From contig CALFPA010000052.1 of the NCBI GenBank assembly GCA_937919825.1, forward strand, positions 1-64,000: a DNA stretch of 64,000 nucleotides, read 5' to 3'. The notes below the pieces were generated by a model. It made no database searches and was not told where the DNA came from. It saw only the letters and a list, made by a program, of their open reading frames with translations. The stretch comes from an uncultured Spartobacteria bacterium (GTDB taxonomy: Bacteria > Verrucomicrobiota > Verrucomicrobiia > Chthoniobacterales > Terrimicrobiaceae). Shown one piece after another: positions 35,140 through 43,762 of this stretch; the stretch's first letter is position 1, and each line of letters starts with the position of its first letter. Position numbers and translations under genes: made by a program.

Positions 35140-36616
35140 ACACATTGATCTGCCCGCCGGTGCTCTCTCGCACATCGAGAACTTGGAACGGCCGCCGCTC
35201 GTCGCGGGCCACACTCGTGCCGTCGGCGGGCGGTGCCATGCCCTCGGGGTATTGCACGATCACGCGGACATTGCCGGCGCGGCGCGGTGAGCGGAGGACG
35301 GCGCGATCAGATCCGGCAGCGGTGACCTCGAAGTTGCCCTGCAAATAAACCCGATCTCCGCCGGTGCCGCGCTTGGCGATGGAGGAAATATCGGTGACGC
35401 CAAGGAGTCGGCCCCGCGGCATGCGCCCGGCTTCGTAGGTTTGCCAATTCCTCGAGTTGCCGGCGACGATGGCTTTCGGGGATGGGGAAGGGGTGGGTTT
35501 TGCCTCGGCGACTTGGGTGGGAGTCGCGGCGGGGAGGGGATTCACGGGTGTCGCAGGAAGCGCGGTGACAGGCGAGACGGGGACTGGCGGGGTGGCTTCG
35601 GAGACAGGCAGGGCGGCGCGAACTTCGACGGGCTTTTCCACCGGCAGGGCGACCGCAACGCGCGGCTCGGGAGTTGCAATCGGAGTTGGCGCCGGCGTGG
35701 GCTGGGGTTCATCGGTCGCGAGAGGTTTTTCTACCCGCATGAGACGGGATTTGGTGTCGGCAAGCTGGCTGGGTTTTTCCTCCTTGCCGGCGAGGCGGGC
35801 CTTGCGGCGGAAGTGGTCGTATTTTGAATCCGCGTCGCGCTGGCGAGGGAGGTCGATGACGGGTAGACCGGCTTGGACATTCAGTTGTTCGGGAGGGTCG
35901 AGGTTGAAGGTGCCGTCGGCGGTGGCGGCTTCGTAGCTCGGGTAGAGAATCGAGACGGTGGTGAGTTTGATGCGGCCGTCGTTGAGTCGCTCGATATTGA
36001 TGACGGCGGCTAGTTCGTTCTCGCGCTTCAGGTCGATATCCAGCCCGGTCAACAGTGTGCGATGGAGGGTGGGAACCATGCGTTTGTCGGAGCAGAAGAC
36101 CTGCTCGATCAGAAGATTTGGATTTTCCTTCGACTGCGCGAGCGCCACGACACCGGAGGGGAAGAAGTCGTCACCGGTGAGTTCAAAGGAATCGAGAATA
36201 TTGAAAGTGCCGAGGACATAGGGCACGAGGCCGTCGCAGGGTTTGAAATTGCGGAGGTAGTTCCGCAGGAGGACTTCGTTCGTGCGCTCGAGTTGGCGGG
36301 GACGCATCGCCGCGTAGCGTTCCATGATTTCAGGCGCGCGGAGGAATTCGCCTCGTGGGGCGGCGGTGAGTTCGAAGCGTTTCGGTGGCTCGATTTTCTT
36401 GAGCTTGCTGAGGATGTCGTAGCTGAGGGGTTTTTCGGGGTGACCGAAGACATAGAAACTTCCGATCCAGCAGAAAATCGCGACGCCGATGAGAAGGAGG
36501 ATCAGAACCGTCCAACCAAAAAGCCCGCCGTCCTGGCGGCCGCGGGGCTTGGAGGGATCGGTGTCGGGGTCCTTAAACCAAGCGCGGCTGTTTTTTGTTT
36601 CCTCGTCGTGTGGCAT
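35114..36616 (-). CDS. Membrane-anchored Pro/Ala-rich protein, unknown function
   Basis: 500 residues. A charged cytoplasmic N-terminus is followed by a membrane helix (LFGWTVLILLLIGVAIFCWIG, about 31-51), a domain of about 220 residues, a long Pro/Ala/Thr/Val linker (about 310-385) and a C-terminal domain of about 120 residues with GGDRVYLQGNFEVTAAG and VIVQYPEGMAPP. This layout suggests an inner-membrane protein reaching across the periplasm. I do not recognise a named family. The frame is open to 36727 but the earlier part is unrelated low-complexity; the ATG at 36616 follows IscA by seven bases. Confidence 0.6.
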   Translation of the reverse strand: MPHDEETKNSRAWFKDPDTDPSKPRGRQDGGLFGWTVLILLLIGVAIFCWIGSFYVFGHPEKPLSYDILSKLKKIEPPKRFELTAAPRGEFLRAPEIMERYAAMRPRQLERTNEVLLRNYLRNFKPCDGLVPYVLGTFNILDSFELTGDDFFPSGVVALAQSKENPNLLIEQVFCSDKRMVPTLHRTLLTGLDIDLKRENELAAVINIERLNDGRIKLTTVSILYPSYEAATADGTFNLDPPEQLNVQAGLPVIDLPRQRDADSKYDHFRRKARLAGKEEKPSQLADTKSRLMRVEKPLATDEPQPTPAPTPIATPEPRVAVALPVEKPVEVRAALPVSEATPPVPVSPVTALPATPVNPLPAATPTQVAEAKPTPSPSPKAIVAGNSRNWQTYEAGRMPRGRLLGVTDISSIAKRGTGGDRVYLQGNFEVTAAGSDRAVLRSPRRAGNVRVIVQYPEGMAPPADGTSVARDERRPFQVLDVRESTGGQINVYVREVTRP

Positions 36617-36623
36617 CTGGGGT

Positions 36624-36956
36624 TCAGGTGTCGATCGCGGCGGGCTCGAAGGAAGTGCCGCAGCCGCAGGAGCGGGAGGCTTGGGGATTTCTAATGCGAA
36701 AGCCCGCGCCGGAGAGCCCGTCCTCATAATCCAGCACGCTTCCGCTCAAGTGGGCCGTGCTCTCGGCATCAATGAAAACCTTCGCGCCAGCGTGCTCGAT
36801 CGTGATGTCGCCGCCGCGTGGGGAGCCGGTCTCCATGATATATTGGAGGCCAGCGCAGCCGCCTTTTTCGACTCCCAAGCGCAAGCCATCGCCGGTTCCC
36901 TTCGCGGCGATCAAATCCAATAACGCGCGCGCAGCTTGGTCGGTAATCGTGATCAC
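36624..36956 (-). CDS. A-type iron-sulfur cluster carrier (IscA/ErpA family)
   Basis: 110 residues. The three family cysteines are present: GGCAGLQYIM and SCGCGTSF at the C-terminus, with the usual beta-rich core and LSGSVLDYEDGLSGAGFRI before them. It passes Fe-S clusters to target proteins. Whether it is IscA, SufA or ErpA cannot be told without neighbours; no isc or suf genes lie nearby. It is the first gene of the minus-strand run and faces mutL, whose start is 40 bases away. Confidence 0.9.
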   Translation of the reverse strand: MITITDQAARALLDLIAAKGTGDGLRLGVEKGGCAGLQYIMETGSPRGGDITIEHAGAKVFIDAESTAHLSGSVLDYEDGLSGAGFRIRNPQASRSCGCGTSFEPAAIDT

Positions 36957-36996
36957 GGCCTTTTCTTAAAAACGAATCCGTGCAAAGTCAAACGGC

Positions 36997-38694
36997 ATGG
37001 GAAGGATTCGATTGCTCGCCGATGAAGTCGCCAGCCAAGTTGCGGCCGGCGAAGTGGTCGAGCGTCCAGCCTCCGTCGTGAAGGAATTGGTGGAAAACAG
37101 CATCGATTCCGGAGCCCGGCGGGTCACCGTGGAATTTGTCGGCGGTGGGTCGCGCCTGCTTCGCGTGGGTGACGATGGATGCGGCATGGACCGCGAGGAT
37201 GCGCTGCTGAGCCTCGAGCGCCACGCCACCAGCAAAATCCGCACCGCCACTGATCTGGCCTCGGTGGCGACGATGGGCTTTCGTGGCGAGGCCTTGCCAA
37301 GCATCGCGAGCGTTTCGAGGTTTCGTCTGGCGACCCGTCCGCACGATTCCGACGCCGGAACCGAAATCCGCGTGGGAGGCGGGAAAATCGAATCCGTCTC
37401 GGATAGTGGGGGCGCCCCGGGAACCACGATCGAGGTCGAATCTCTTTTCTACAATCTCCCGGCGCGAAAAAAATTTCTGCGAGGCGAGGAGACCGAGTCG
37501 GCCCATATCATTCACCAGATGCAATCACTCGCCGTGGCGCATCCTGGGGTCGGCATGACGCTCGTGCGCGAGGGGCGTCGACTTTGGCAAGCCGCACCGT
37601 CCGAGGATTTGGGCGTGAGGTTGCGGGATTTGTTCGGCGTGGACTTCATGGCGAGGCTGCTGCCGGTCGAGCCGGTAGAGGAAAATGGGATTCGAATCGA
37701 AGGGTTCATTTCGAAGCCGGGCGAGGGGAGACCGGACCGCGAATTGCAATTCGTTGTTCTGAACAAAAGGGTCGTCCAGTGCCCAGCAGTCTTCCAATCC
37801 CTGCGCGAGGCTTACTCCGAGGCTTTGCCGAAAGGTCGGCATCCCCTGGCCGTGTTGAGGATTTCGATGGACCCCTTGGCCTTCGATTGCAATGTGCATC
37901 CCGCCAAGCGCGAGGTGCGGCTTCATCGTCCGGACCAGCTCCGTCAGGCCGTGTATCTGGCGGCGGGAAAAACTCTCGAAAAACTCCGCAAGCCTGCGCC
38001 GCCGATTTCCCCGCCGATGCCAAGGCGCGAGGAGCCTGTGCCTCGGGCTGCGGCGAAACCATTCAAGCAGGCGCCCCAATTGGATTTGCCCGCCGTGCGC
38101 GCGCCGGAACCCGCCCGGCCCGGGGCGGAGTTTCGGCTCATGGGAGGACTTGGTGGACGGTGGATTCTGATGGAGGGAGCGGATGGCTTGGTGCTCCTCG
38201 ATATTCGCGCGGCTTCGGAACGGATCATTTTTGAAACCATGCGTCGTGAGGCGGCGGCGGGCGGGACGCATTCCCAAAGACTCCTTCTGCCCATCGTGGT
38301 CGAAATGACGCCGAAGGATGCGGTGTGGATTTCGGAAAATTTGGACGCTCTCTCGCGAGCGGGTTTTTTGTTGGAACCCTTCGGCGGCGGATCTTTCAAA
38401 ATCGAGGCACTGCCAGCGTGTGTCGGCGACCGCGATCCGCGCGAGACGCTGGCTGATGTTTGCGAAACTCTGAAAGCGACTGGTCTGCTCGGCGGCGGTC
38501 AACCCGTGCTCGATGCTCTGATCCGCTCGGTTTCGCGGTTCGCGGCGCTCGATGCGTTTCCTTACGAGGAATCGCGGGCTCGGCGGCTCGTCTGCGAATT
38601 GCTCGGGTGCGAACTCCCCTACGCGTGTCCGCAGGGGCGGCCGACCATGATCCAGTGGTCGTTTTCCGAACTCGATCGGAAGTTCGGCCGCTGA
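36997..38694 (+). CDS. mutL: DNA mismatch repair protein MutL, degenerate endonuclease site
   Basis: 565-residue partner of MutS. The GHKL ATPase domain (1-330) is intact: AAGEVVERPASVVKELVENSIDSG, DDGCGMDREDALLSLERHATSK, TMGFRGEALPSIASV and NVHPAKREVRLH. A Pro-rich linker leads to a shortened dimerisation domain. There the endonuclease motif DQHAxxExxxxE reads D402-I-R-A-A-S-E-R-I-I-F-E, the ACR cysteine is Ser513, and the CPHGRP motif is C544-P-Q-G-R-P. Several metal ligands are therefore replaced, so nicking by MutL is doubtful. Start at 36997 begins MGRIRLLADEVASQVAAGE, as usual. A bidirectional gap of 40 bases separates it from iscA. Confidence 0.93.
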   Translation: MGRIRLLADEVASQVAAGEVVERPASVVKELVENSIDSGARRVTVEFVGGGSRLLRVGDDGCGMDREDALLSLERHATSKIRTATDLASVATMGFRGEALPSIASVSRFRLATRPHDSDAGTEIRVGGGKIESVSDSGGAPGTTIEVESLFYNLPARKKFLRGEETESAHIIHQMQSLAVAHPGVGMTLVREGRRLWQAAPSEDLGVRLRDLFGVDFMARLLPVEPVEENGIRIEGFISKPGEGRPDRELQFVVLNKRVVQCPAVFQSLREAYSEALPKGRHPLAVLRISMDPLAFDCNVHPAKREVRLHRPDQLRQAVYLAAGKTLEKLRKPAPPISPPMPRREEPVPRAAAKPFKQAPQLDLPAVRAPEPARPGAEFRLMGGLGGRWILMEGADGLVLLDIRAASERIIFETMRREAAAGGTHSQRLLLPIVVEMTPKDAVWISENLDALSRAGFLLEPFGGGSFKIEALPACVGDRDPRETLADVCETLKATGLLGGGQPVLDALIRSVSRFAALDAFPYEESRARRLVCELLGCELPYACPQGRPTMIQWSFSELDRKFGR

Positions 38695-38749
38695 AAAAAA
38701 CTGGAGGCGGTGGATTGCCTCCCGGCGCGGGATGTGGGATAGGAGGGCC

Positions 38750-39211
38750 ATGCCTGACTTGAGGATAGAGCCCGCGACAGTCGATGACCTTTCCGAGCTT
38801 GCCGATTTGCTCGCCGACCTTTTCTCGCAGGAGGCCGACTTTACGCCTGACCGCGAGAAGCAAATTCGCGGCTTGCGCCTGATCCTCGAGCAGCCCTCGC
38901 GCGGTAGGATTTTTGTGATGCGCAATGACCGAATGATCGTCGGCATGATTAATCTCCTGATTACGATCAGCACCGCCGAGGGAGGATTTGTATTGATGCT
39001 GGAGGATCTGGTGATTCACCGGGATCACCGAGGACACCGCTTGGGAGTGAAGCTCCTCGAGCATGCGATCGCCTTTGCGCGGGAGAAAAAATTTCTTCGA
39101 ATCACGCTGCTGACCGATCCGGGAGAGAGGAGTGCGGGGTTCTACCGGCGCCATGGTTTTGTGGATAGCACGCTGCATCCGATGCGCTACTTGTTGAGCG
39201 CTGATGAGTGA
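38750..39211 (+). CDS. GNAT-family N-acetyltransferase
   Basis: 153 residues with the GNAT acetyl-CoA fold: VMRNDRMIVGMINLLI, LMLEDLVIHRDHRGHRLGVKLLEHAI (the R/Q-X-X-G-X-A loop, here HRGHRLG) and ITLLTDPGERSAGFYRRHGF. The substrate cannot be told. The ATG at 38750 has a canonical AGGAGG ribosome site at 38741-38746, rare among the genes here, which fixes the start. It overlaps the following nucleotidyltransferase gene by eight bases. Confidence 0.88.
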   Translation: MPDLRIEPATVDDLSELADLLADLFSQEADFTPDREKQIRGLRLILEQPSRGRIFVMRNDRMIVGMINLLITISTAEGGFVLMLEDLVIHRDHRGHRLGVKLLEHAIAFAREKKFLRITLLTDPGERSAGFYRRHGFVDSTLHPMRYLLSADE

Positions 39212-40184
39212 CAAGCCAGTCGATCGCGCGGCGGGCCCGATCTCCACGGCATTCGTGCTCGGAGCTGGCCTCGGAACACGACTGAGGCCTCTTACGGATT
39301 CGCGGCCGAAGCCGCTCGTGCCGGTCTTCAACAAGCCTCTCATCACTTTCGCATTCGATCATCTGATGGATGCCGGAGTGCAAAAATTCGTCGTCAATAC
39401 ACACCATCGCCCCGAGGCCTACGGAAGCTTGCTGGGCGCTTCGCAGGGGCGTGGCGACTACCGGGGGCGTGAAGTTTTTTTCCGCCACGAACCCGTTCTC
39501 CTCGAAACCGGAGGCGGCATCAAAAATGCGGCCGACCTTCTCGGCGATGAACCGTTCCTTGTATATAATGGCGATGTGCTCGCGGACTTTCCACTGGGCC
39601 CGCTGATCCGCGCGCACAGCGGATCCGGAAATATCGCCACGCTCGCGCTGCGCTCTTCGGGAGCTGAACGCCGCATCCAATTTGATGTGGACTCGGGGCT
39701 CGTCACGGACATGCGCGGCTTGATTGGTGGACGCCCCGAGCCGGCTTTTCTTTTCACCGGAGTGAGCATCGTTTCTCCAGAAATCCACAAGCACATCGGC
39801 GACGGCCAAATCGTTTCGATCATCCCCGTGCTGATTGATCTCATGAGGCGCGGCGCGCGGGTGGGGGGAGTCGTCGTGGATGAAGGCGTGTGGTTTGATA
39901 TTGGAAATATCGGGGCTTATCTCGAGGTCCACAAAATCCTCGCCGGAGATGCCCATCGATTCTCTTATCTGCCTGAAGATTGGTGGCAAGTTGTGGCGCC
40001 TGGCGCGGTGGTCGATCCCTCGGCGACCCTGACTGGAGGCACCGCTGTGGGGGAAGGAGCGATCGTTGGTGAAGGGGCGATTCTCGAAGATGTGGTGGTG
40101 TGGCCGGGAGAAATCGTCGAGCCATCCACGAGGCTCTGCCGCGTGGTTCTAGCGGTTGGTCGCATGTGCGAATCGGTCGGATAA
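39204..40184 (+). CDS. Sugar nucleotidyltransferase with hexapeptide-repeat tail
   Basis: 326 residues. FVLGAGLGTRLRPLTDSRPKPLVPVFNKPLI is the start of NTP transferases (catalytic loop GxGTRLxPLT and PKP); LLETGGGIKNAADLL and FLVYNGDVLADF (metal Asp) follow. The C-terminal part (about 265-326) has hexapeptide repeats of a left-handed beta-helix (VVDPSATLTGGTAVGEG). It resembles mannose-1-phosphate guanylyltransferases and MurNAc-phosphate uridylyltransferases; the sugar is not clear. It overlaps the GNAT gene by eight bases and ends at a terminator. Confidence 0.85.
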   Translation: MSDKPVDRAAGPISTAFVLGAGLGTRLRPLTDSRPKPLVPVFNKPLITFAFDHLMDAGVQKFVVNTHHRPEAYGSLLGASQGRGDYRGREVFFRHEPVLLETGGGIKNAADLLGDEPFLVYNGDVLADFPLGPLIRAHSGSGNIATLALRSSGAERRIQFDVDSGLVTDMRGLIGGRPEPAFLFTGVSIVSPEIHKHIGDGQIVSIIPVLIDLMRRGARVGGVVVDEGVWFDIGNIGAYLEVHKILAGDAHRFSYLPEDWWQVVAPGAVVDPSATLTGGTAVGEGAIVGEGAILEDVVVWPGEIVEPSTRLCRVVLAVGRMCESVG

Positions 40185-40227
40185 AAACTCGGAAAAAACC
40201 TCATGGAATCACTAGGCGAGTTTTTTT
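40184..40227 (+). terminator. Intrinsic terminator after the nucleotidyltransferase
   Basis: AAAACTCG (40184-40191) pairs with CGAGTTTT (40217-40224), with an inner CCT/AGG, followed by a T-run. It separates the nucleotidyltransferase from the ribosomal protein cluster. Confidence 0.55.
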
Positions 40228-40238
40228 CGTTTTTTATC

Positions 40239-40266
40239 TTGCCTCATTTTCAGCGGCCTGTAGTTT
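40239..40266 (+). promoter_or_regulatory. Candidate promoter of the ribosomal protein cluster
   Basis: TTGCCT (40239-40244), a 16-base spacer and TAGTTT (40261-40266). A start near 40272 would give a leader of about 170 bases containing the hairpin at 40302 and the small reading frame at 40361. The -10 matches only partly. Confidence 0.4.
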
Positions 40267-40301
40267 CCCACTTCCCGTTAGTCCTTGGGGGTAGCTTAAT
40301 G

Positions 40302-40323
40302 ACCACGCAAGCGTGGTTTTTTT
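40302..40323 (+). terminator. Leader hairpin with T-run, possible attenuator
   Basis: ACCACGC (40302-40308) pairs with GCGTGGT (40311-40317) and is followed by seven T residues, the form of an intrinsic terminator, about 120 bases upstream of rplD. An enclosing GGGGG (40287-40291) and CCCCC (40326-40330) could form an alternative or extended fold. Its position in the leader of a cluster starting with L4 suggests attenuation; the regulation is inference. Confidence 0.55.
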
Positions 40324-40360
40324 GTCCCCCGATGAAGGGCGAAAACAACGGTCAACAACA

Positions 40361-40444
40361 ATGAATTTCCAACCGCACATCGTCTTCGAAATCGCTTCCC
40401 AAGCGGGATCCGAGGCTTGTGCCGTTTCCGTTTCCAACTCATGA
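40361..40444 (+). CDS. Possible 27-residue leader peptide coupled to rplD
   Basis: ATG at 40361 opens 27 codons (MNFQPHIVFEIASQAGSEAC and a short Val/Ser tail) ending in a TGA that overlaps the rplD ATG (ATGA). Such overlap suggests translational coupling, but no ribosome site is clear and the peptide matches nothing I recognise. It could be chance. The peptide does not look like a remnant of L3. Confidence 0.3.
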   Translation: MNFQPHIVFEIASQAGSEACAVSVSNS

Positions 40445-41058
40445 GCGCGACAGTTTTCACCGCCAAGGACGCCGAGAAGGCAAAGATTGAACTCATCACC
40501 GACGAGGCCAAGGGCAACCAAGCCGTGCACGATGTCGTCGTGGCGATCCAAGCCGCCCGCCGCAGTGGAACAGCCTGCGCCAAGACCAAGGGCGATGTGA
40601 ATCTCTCGGGTCGCAAGCCCTGGCGCCAAAAAGGCACCGGCCGCGCCCGTGCGGGATATTTTTCCAGCCCGGTTTGGGTTGGTGGTGGTGTCGCTCACGG
40701 CCCCGTGCCTCGCGATTATACGAAGAACACTCCAAAGGCTGTTAAGAAACTCGCATTTCGCAAAGCTCTCAGCGCCCGCATCGCTCTTGGCGATGTTCTT
40801 CTCGTCGATGCCTTCGCCGTCGCCGAACCCAAGACGAAGCAATTTGTCACTCTTCTCAAGTCTGCTTCCCCGGATTCCAAAACCACCCTCGTCGTTTCCG
40901 AGGGGTTTGATGAAAATACTTTCAAGGCCGCCCGCAATGTGGCGAAGGCCCAACTCACCCGCGCAGCGGATGTCAACACCGAGGACCTCCTCAAGTTCGA
41001 CAAGATCATCGTCACCCGTGGCGCGTTGGATAAAATTTCCGAAAGGCTGGCAAAATGA
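40441..41058 (+). CDS. rplD: 50S ribosomal protein L4
   Basis: 205 residues. GRKPWRQKGTGRARAGYFSSPVWVGGGVAHGP is the extended loop of L4 that lines the exit tunnel, split here as residues about 58-90. The C-terminal domain is complete. In E. coli L4 also represses its own operon by binding the leader. Here it is the first gene; S10 and L3 are not upstream. The ATG at 40441 is preceded by the possible leader frame. It overlaps rplW by four bases. Confidence 0.95.
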   Translation: MSATVFTAKDAEKAKIELITDEAKGNQAVHDVVVAIQAARRSGTACAKTKGDVNLSGRKPWRQKGTGRARAGYFSSPVWVGGGVAHGPVPRDYTKNTPKAVKKLAFRKALSARIALGDVLLVDAFAVAEPKTKQFVTLLKSASPDSKTTLVVSEGFDENTFKAARNVAKAQLTRAADVNTEDLLKFDKIIVTRGALDKISERLAK

Positions 41059-41339
41059 GCGATGTTTACGACCATATTCAATCCGTCCTGCTGACCGAGA
41101 AAGCGACCCTGCTTTCCGAAAAGCTCAACAAGTATGTCTTCCGGGTCCCTCCTTCGGCAAACAAGCTCCAGATCAAGCGAGCCATCGAAGTGATCTTTAA
41201 AAAGAAGGTCGCCGATGTGAACACCGCAAACTACGCGGGCAAAAAAAAGCGCGAACGCCGCGCCGACTTTGGCCGCCGCCCAAACTGGAAAAAAGCCATC
41301 GTCACCCTCAAAGAAGGTGAGAAACTCGATATCGTCTAA
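41055..41339 (+). CDS. rplW: 50S ribosomal protein L23
   Basis: 94 residues with the L23 pattern LLTEKATLLSEKLNKYVFRV and NKLQIKRAIEVIFKKKVADVNTANY, then the basic loop KKKRERRADFGRRPNWKKAIVTL. It sits at the exit tunnel and docks trigger factor and SRP in known ribosomes. Start overlaps the rplD stop (ATGA). Confidence 0.96.
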   Translation: MSDVYDHIQSVLLTEKATLLSEKLNKYVFRVPPSANKLQIKRAIEVIFKKKVADVNTANYAGKKKRERRADFGRRPNWKKAIVTLKEGEKLDIV

Positions 41340-41351
41340 GGGAAACTAGCC

Positions 41352-42200
41352 ATGGCACTCAAAACATTCCGTCCACTCACCCCGGCTGCCCGCTTCAAAA
41401 TCCTTCCGGATTTCGCGGAGATCACCAAAACCAAGCCGGAGAAAAAACTCACCGAGTCCATCAAGCGCACCGGCGGCCGCAACAACCAAGGTCGCATCAC
41501 GATGCGTCATGTCGGCGGTGGCCACAAACGCCGCTACCGTATCATTGATTTCAAGCGCCTCCACCGTGATGTGGTCGCCAGCGTGGTCGCCATCGAGTAT
41601 GATCCGAACCGCACTTCGCGTATCGCTTTGATCCAATTTCCTGATGGCGAGCGTGCTTATATTCTTGCCCCAGTCGGTTTGACTGTTGGCATGAAAGTTA
41701 GCGCCGGTGAAAAAGCCGAACCCAGTGTCGGCAATGCCCTTCCTTTGAAGTCTATCCCGCTGGGAACTCAAGTCCACAATGTGGAACTCGTTCCAGGTCG
41801 TGGCGGCCAGATGATCCGCAGCGCGGGTTCGTTTGCCACCCTTGCCAACCGCGAGGGCGGATATGCGCTTTTGAAACTCGCCTCCGGCGAAATTCGCCGC
41901 ATCAATGAAAATTGCTACGCCACGATCGGCCAAGTCGGCAACACCGACCACATGAATGTCTCGTCCGGCAAGGCTGGTCGCAGCCGTTGGCTCGGCGTTC
42001 GCCCTCATGTCCGCGGTATGGTCATGAACCCGGTCGATCACCCGATGGGTGGAGGTCAAGGCAAGAGCAAGGGCGGTGGCGGTCGCCACCATCCGATGTC
42101 CCCTTGGGGTCAGCTCGCCAAGGGCTTCAAGACCCGCGCGAAGCACAAACCCAGCGACACCTTTATTATCCAGCGCCGCAAGGCCAAATCGAAGAACTAA
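41352..42200 (+). CDS. rplB: 50S ribosomal protein L2
   Basis: 282 residues, within the usual L2 range. [29 protein letters not shown] at the N-terminus, and the C-terminal signature [19 protein letters not shown] with the conserved His close to the peptidyl-transferase centre. GCC stands directly before the ATG and there is no Shine-Dalgarno sequence. Complete. Confidence 0.97.
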   Translation: MALKTFRPLTPAARFKILPDFAEITKTKPEKKLTESIKRTGGRNNQGRITMRHVGGGHKRRYRIIDFKRLHRDVVASVVAIEYDPNRTSRIALIQFPDGERAYILAPVGLTVGMKVSAGEKAEPSVGNALPLKSIPLGTQVHNVELVPGRGGQMIRSAGSFATLANREGGYALLKLASGEIRRINENCYATIGQVGNTDHMNVSSGKAGRSRWLGVRPHVRGMVMNPVDHPMGGGQGKSKGGGGRHHPMSPWGQLAKGFKTRAKHKPSDTFIIQRRKAKSKN

Positions 42201-42203
42201 TCC

Positions 42204-42482
42204 ATGGCACGCTCACTGAAAAAAGGCCCATTTGTGGAGTGGAAGCTCCTCGACAAGATCGACCGGATCAACGACTCCGGAACAAAAAAACCCATCAAAA
42301 CCTGGTCCCGCCGCAGCACAATTACGCCGGACTTCGTTGGCCACACCTTCAATGTGCACAACGGCAAGACTTTCATTCCCGTCTTCGTGACCGAAAATAT
42401 GGTTGGTCACAAGTTGGGCGAATTTTCGCCAACACGAATTTTCAAGAAACACGGTTCTCACACCGCAAAAGTGACAAAATAA
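42204..42482 (+). CDS. rpsS: 30S ribosomal protein S19
   Basis: 92 residues with [14 protein letters not shown] at the start and [48 protein letters not shown] (a conserved core, residues about 30-78). Partner of S13 in the 30S head. It is followed three bases later by the non-ribosomal gene at 42486 instead of rplV. Confidence 0.97.
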   Translation: MARSLKKGPFVEWKLLDKIDRINDSGTKKPIKTWSRRSTITPDFVGHTFNVHNGKTFIPVFVTENMVGHKLGEFSPTRIFKKHGSHTAKVTK

Positions 42483-42485
42483 ATA

Positions 42486-43268
42486 ATGAGGGTTGTCGCC
42501 ACGGCGGCATCTCTCGCGTTCTTGCTGTCGCTCTCTGGGGCATCGGCACGGAACGACCGATCTTTGACAGATTTTGAATCAGGCAGTCCGGATCCGGGAT
42601 ACACACTTCCCGACCCGGAAACCAATGATGTTGCCGCGCTAAAAGAGCAACTCCTCATGGCGCGATCGCAGATGAAAAACCTCACAGAGGGCATCGCGGC
42701 CGCAAATACCGAGGCAGAAATCTTTAAGCGTCAACTTTTAGAGGCCCAACTCCGATTAGAAGCGATCGGTTTATCCAATATAGACAACGATCCCTCCCTG
42801 CTGGAAGCCAGGTTGCTCCAAGCCATTCGAGAACTTCGTGTTCTCAAGGAAAAACATCAAGCAGCCATCGAGCAGTTGGTAAAACTCAGTGAATCCATTA
42901 CAATCCTTGTCAAAACCTCCGGTGACATCAAAACCGAGGCCCGAGTAGCTGTGGAAGCCGAATTGCGGGAAACAGCCCAAATCCTCGGAGTGACCGAAAA
43001 CCAAACTAGCGATGCAAACGATAGTCTTCAGCAGGCTCGGGTGGTGGACTTCAAAGAGGACCTTTCCCTCATTGTCGCGAATGTCGGCTCGACCAACGGC
43101 GTCAAAGTAGGAATGCCCTTTATCATCCTTCGGGATGGACAACTCATAGGAAATGCCAAAGTCATCGATGTGCGAGAACGCATCAGCGGTGCTGTGATTC
43201 AAAATCTAAGCTCGGATAACACGCGAGTGGAAAAAGGCGACACCCTTAAAGTGGACGCCAAAAAATAA
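42486..43268 (+). CDS. Secreted coiled-coil protein inside the ribosomal protein cluster
   Basis: 260 residues and not a ribosomal protein. A Sec signal peptide (1-21, cleavage after SGASA) leads to an acidic segment, a coiled coil (about 50-165, heptads rich in Leu, Glu and Gln) and a C-terminal beta domain (about 185-258, with LIVANVGSTNGVKVGMPFIIL and IGNAKVIDVRERISGAVIQNL) resembling small beta domains of envelope scaffold proteins. It lies 3 bases after rpsS and 12 before rplV, so it must be co-transcribed with them. TTA and ATA codons are commoner here than in its neighbours, perhaps a sign of later arrival. No function can be assigned. Confidence 0.8.
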   Translation: MRVVATAASLAFLLSLSGASARNDRSLTDFESGSPDPGYTLPDPETNDVAALKEQLLMARSQMKNLTEGIAAANTEAEIFKRQLLEAQLRLEAIGLSNIDNDPSLLEARLLQAIRELRVLKEKHQAAIEQLVKLSESITILVKTSGDIKTEARVAVEAELRETAQILGVTENQTSDANDSLQQARVVDFKEDLSLIVANVGSTNGVKVGMPFIILRDGQLIGNAKVIDVRERISGAVIQNLSSDNTRVEKGDTLKVDAKK

Positions 43269-43280
43269 ACAACAAAAGAC

Positions 43281-43760
43281 ATGCAGGTAAAATCGACACA
43301 CAGGTTCGCCAAGATCTCGGCCTTCAAGGCTCGCGAGGTCACACGCGCCATTCAAGGTCTTCCCGCCACGGATGCCCTTGATCTTTTGCGTTTCACTCCG
43401 AAAAAAGCCGCCGGCTTGATTCTGAAGACACTTCGTAGCGCGATCGCCAACGCCGAGAACAACAATAGCTTGAATGTTTCCGACCTCGTCGTGAAAGAAG
43501 CCGTTGTAGGCGAGGGGCCGACCTTGAACCGCTCCCAGCCCAAAGCTCGCGGAAGTGCCGGTCCGATCCGCAAACGCTCCAGCCATATTCGTGTCATCCT
43601 AACCGACGAGATCGAAATTGTCCGGCGCGAGGACAAACTTAAGAAAAAGAAACAAAAAACAACTAAAAAAGCCTCCGCCAAGTCGAAGGCTCCAGGCGCC
43701 GAGCCCGCCCCGGCGTCTGAAACCGAATCCGCCGCTCCCGCCGCGGAAACCAAGGAGTAA
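43281..43760 (+). CDS. rplV: 50S ribosomal protein L22, extended C-terminus
   Basis: 159 residues. The L22 core (1-118) includes [45 protein letters not shown] and the C-terminal loop region [17 protein letters not shown], with the tunnel-reaching beta-hairpin. The last 38 residues are a low-complexity tail ([19 protein letters not shown] then Ala/Pro/Glu), absent from most L22 proteins. The ATG at 43281 follows the secreted protein gene by 12 bases. Confidence 0.95.
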   Translation: MQVKSTHRFAKISAFKAREVTRAIQGLPATDALDLLRFTPKKAAGLILKTLRSAIANAENNNSLNVSDLVVKEAVVGEGPTLNRSQPKARGSAGPIRKRSSHIRVILTDEIEIVRREDKLKKKKQKTTKKASAKSKAPGAEPAPASETESAAPAAETKE

Positions 43761-43762
43761 TC

